Below, in pieces: positions 6,449 through 7,791 of a stretch of DNA of 7,791 bases. The position numbers were made by a program, and so were the translations under genes. How positions within the stretch are numbered: position 1 is the stretch's first letter; every line of letters starts with the position of its first letter. The stretch is from an uncultured Prevotellaceae bacterium (GTDB lineage Bacteria; Bacteroidota; Bacteroidia; Bacteroidales; Bacteroidaceae). The stretch is taken from NCBI GenBank assembly GCA_902477365.1, contig CABSGW010000117.1:1-7791 (forward strand), read 5' to 3'. The notes below the pieces were generated by a model. It saw only the letters and a list, made by a program, of their open reading frames with translations, had not been told where the DNA came from and ran no database searches.

Positions 6449-6472
6449 CATACATCGCGTAATATAGGAAAT

Positions 6473-7111
6473 ATGATAAAAAAGAGTTTTGTGGTTCTTT
6501 TGGCGGCTTTCTTGAGTTGCACCATGCATGCACAGACGGCGCAACAATTGCTTGCGGAGATGCCCGACACCCTTGTGCCGGTATTGACGAGGAACAATCG
6601 TCTTGACTGTATAGATTTTATAAACAACCGGATGACCGCCGTTGTTGAGAATGCGCTGGGGGGCCGTTCGCAGTTGTTGGAACTGACGGTAGACCATGCT
6701 AAGTTGAAACTGACGGATGTGAGCGGTTTGGAACTGATGCGTATGTCGCTTACCGATACCACCTATGTAGTGTGTGTAGTACACGCTTACAGCGCACCGG
6801 CAACAGAGAGCGAGATGGCTTTTTACAGTACAGATTGGCAGCCGCTTGCGGTAGAGGATTTTTGGTCTTGGCCCGAAGCGGAAACTTGTTGGTTGACATC
6901 AGATACGTGTGATGTCACGAAAGTGGAAAAGGCCAAAGAACTATTGGATGTGCCGATGTGGGAGATGAGGCTGTTGCCTAAGACACACGAGTTGGAACTT
7001 GCTGTTTCCTTGTCAGGCTTGTCGGACGAGGATCGTGCACAAGTGAAGCCTTATTTGTGTGCACCGTTCCGGTATGGTTGGAGGCAAGGACGTTGGCAAC
7101 GCATTTTATAA
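6473..7111 (+). CDS. Exported DUF3256 family protein
   Basis: The function is unknown. The 212-residue protein begins with a signal peptide: MIKK, a hydrophobic core at about 5-15, and a probable signal peptidase I site after MHA at 18-20, giving a mature start at QTAQQLL. The cysteine at position 16 (FLSC) is a poor lipobox match, so a soluble periplasmic or secreted protein is more likely than a lipoprotein. The mature part starts with LLAEMPDTLVPVLTRNNRLD (27-46), a pattern I associate with DUF3256 proteins of Bacteroidales. It then alternates short beta-like stretches (LLELTVDHAKLKLTD, TYVVCVVHAYSAP) with no catalytic motif that I recognise. The ending CAPFRYGWRQGRWQRIL (196-212) is aromatic and basic. 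An upstream in-frame ATG at 6389 would add 28 residues, but it lies before the promoter -7 box and would bury the signal peptide, so it was rejected. The gene appears to be monocistronic, ending 19 bp before a strong hairpin. Confidence 0.82.
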   Translation: MIKKSFVVLLAAFLSCTMHAQTAQQLLAEMPDTLVPVLTRNNRLDCIDFINNRMTAVVENALGGRSQLLELTVDHAKLKLTDVSGLELMRMSLTDTTYVVCVVHAYSAPATESEMAFYSTDWQPLAVEDFWSWPEAETCWLTSDTCDVTKVEKAKELLDVPMWEMRLLPKTHELELAVSLSGLSDEDRAQVKPYLCAPFRYGWRQGRWQRIL

Positions 7112-7130
7112 TATAGAACAGCGATAGACA

Positions 7131-7188
7131 GAGATGCGCTTCTTTTTTGAACAAACTTATGGGCTCGTTCAAAAAAGAAGCGCATCTC
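7131..7188 (+). terminator. Perfect 22-bp inverted repeat, probable terminator of the DUF3256 gene
   Basis: The arms at 7131-7152 and 7167-7188 are perfect reverse complements over 22 bases, with a 14-base loop. The stem base is GAGATGCGC, and the loop-side part holds T6 in the left arm and A6 in the right. It begins 19 bases after the stop codon, as a terminator should, and is followed by only a modest CGTTTTAT tail. Being symmetrical it would form on either strand, but only plus-strand transcription is expected here. Its length is more than a terminator needs, so a palindromic repeat element is an alternative. Confidence 0.68.
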
Positions 7189-7230
7189 CGTTTTATGAGA
7201 ATAGGGTGTTAAAAAAACTAGGTATGCCGG

Positions 7231-7256
7231 TTACCCGAAGGAAAAAAGCAGGGTAA
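7231..7256. repeat. Short inverted repeat upstream of the fba promoter
   Basis: TTACCC (7231-7236) and GGGTAA (7251-7256) are inverted copies 14 bp apart, ending 2 bp before the -33 element of the fba promoter. The location suits an operator, but a six-base repeat could be chance. No known regulator site is recognised. Confidence 0.25.
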
Positions 7257-7258
7257 AG

Positions 7259-7290
7259 TTTCATTAAACCGTCAATAATGTGTATCTTTG
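7259..7290 (+). promoter_or_regulatory. Promoter of fba
   Basis: TTTC (7259-7262), one base off the -33 consensus TTTG, is followed after 20 bp by TATCTTTG (7283-7290), a full -7 match. Transcription would start near 7297. The 40-base leader ends in an A-rich stretch (7324-7334) directly before the ATG, the usual Bacteroidetes setting for well-expressed genes. Confidence 0.75.
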
Positions 7291-7299
7291 CCCATTGGA

Positions 7300-7316
7300 A
7301 AAGAATATGATTCTTT
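7300..7316 (+). promoter_or_regulatory. Dyad at the fba transcription start
   Basis: AAAGAAT (7300-7306) and ATTCTTT (7310-7316) form a 7-bp inverted repeat with a 3-base spacer. It lies within the first bases of the predicted fba transcript, so it could be an operator or a 5'-end hairpin. It is A/T rich and may be weak as RNA. Confidence 0.35.
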
Positions 7317-7336
7317 ATAATTTAAAATAAAAAAGT

Positions 7337-7791
7337 ATGGTTAACTACAAGGACTTAGGCTTGGTGAACACCAGAGAGATGTTCAAGAAAGCCATTGAAG
7401 GCGGTTATGCAATTCCCGCATTCAACTTCAATAATATGGAACAAATGCAGGCTATCATCAAGGCTGCTGTTGAGACTAAATCTCCTGTTATTTTGCAAGT
7501 TTCTAAAGGTGCTCGCCAATATGCAAACGCTACGCTGTTGCGTTATATGGCTCAAGGTGCTGTTGAGTATGCAAAAGAAATGGGTTGCGAAAAACCTGAA
7601 ATCGTATTGCACTTAGACCACGGAGATACATTTGAAACTTGCAAAAGCTGTATCGACTCTGGTTTCTCTTCTGTGATGATCGACGGTTCACACCTTCCTT
7701 ATGATGAGAACGTAGCGTTGACAAAGAAGGTTGTTGAGTATGCACATCAGTTTGACGTAACGGTTGAAGGTGAGTTGGGTGTATTGGCTGG
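7337..7791 (+). CDS. fba: Class II fructose-bisphosphate aldolase, partial, C-terminus missing
   Basis: The zinc-dependent aldolase splits fructose 1,6-bisphosphate into dihydroxyacetone phosphate and glyceraldehyde 3-phosphate in glycolysis and makes it in gluconeogenesis, in the cytoplasm. The window holds the first 151 codons plus two bases; the full enzyme is usually a little over 300 residues. GGYAIPAFNFNNMEQMQAII (22-41) is the typical first strand of the TIM barrel. SPVILQVSKGA (49-59) and the active-site LHLDHGD (91-97) follow, with catalytic D94 and zinc ligand H95. IDGSH (115-119) and VEGELG (143-148), with the metal-site Glu, come next. The later His ligands are beyond the right edge. 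The ATG at 7337 is preceded by an A-rich leader and a good promoter. It appears to start its own transcription unit, insulated from the DUF3256 gene by a 22-bp hairpin. Its codons favour common forms, consistent with high expression. Confidence 0.97.
   Translation, partial: MVNYKDLGLVNTREMFKKAIEGGYAIPAFNFNNMEQMQAIIKAAVETKSPVILQVSKGARQYANATLLRYMAQGAVEYAKEMGCEKPEIVLHLDHGDTFETCKSCIDSGFSSVMIDGSHLPYDENVALTKKVVEYAHQFDVTVEGELGVLA

Noticed and set aside
6389..6472. Upstream ATG extension of the DUF3256 gene
   Set aside because: It begins before the -7 box at 6441-6448 and would place a signal peptide at an internal position.
7112..7336. Small RNA or riboswitch between the DUF3256 gene and fba
   Set aside because: Only a terminator-like hairpin, two short repeats and a promoter are visible; no known riboswitch core was recognised, and the fba leader is only about 40 bases.
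1..7791. Mobile element, CRISPR, phage, toxin-antitoxin or defence system
   Set aside because: No transposase, integrase, repeat array or defence domain is seen, and all large genes are assigned to housekeeping or conserved Bacteroidales families.

Overview
The window looks like an ordinary chromosomal segment of a Bacteroidales bacterium, most likely Bacteroides or a close relative such as Phocaeicola. Three lines of evidence support this. Most intergenic regions carry the Bacteroidetes sigma-ABfr -7 box (TAnnTTTG). There are no Shine-Dalgarno sequences, and A-rich leaders precede the starts instead. The gene content includes DUF3256 and DUF5715 proteins, type B L31 and a class II aldolase of the Bacteroidetes form. 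I cannot fix the species from the sequence alone.

Layout. (1) 1-1544, minus strand: phoH followed 5 bp later by purC. This is a tight operon, and purC runs off the left edge. (2) 1545-1630: a compact divergent control region with back-to-back promoters. (3) 1631-4748, plus strand: a probable four-gene operon of a membrane-anchored DUF5715 protein with M15-peptidase-like residues, a GNAT acetyltransferase, truA and a ten-helix EamA transporter. (4) 4745-6290, minus strand: a GH109-like Gfo/Idh/MocA protein whose stop codon interlocks with that of the transporter, and upstream of it rpmE (L31 type B), separated by a terminator-like hairpin. (5) 6291-6472: a second divergent promoter region, with a leader hairpin for rpmE. 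(6) 6473-7111, plus strand: an exported DUF3256 protein. It is followed by a perfect 22-bp inverted repeat and then by the promoter and first 151 codons of class II fructose-bisphosphate aldolase, cut by the right edge.

Most genes are housekeeping: purine synthesis, RNA-related ATPase, tRNA pseudouridylation, ribosomal protein and glycolysis. The less understood ones are the DUF5715 protein, the GH109-like protein without a signal peptide, the DUF3256 protein, and the substrates of the transporter and acetyltransferase. I found no mobile element, CRISPR array, tRNA, rRNA, phage gene or defence system. I do not see a convincing new multi-gene system. The points worth a second look are individual proteins and small control structures. 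No stretch longer than 300 bases lacks a gene.
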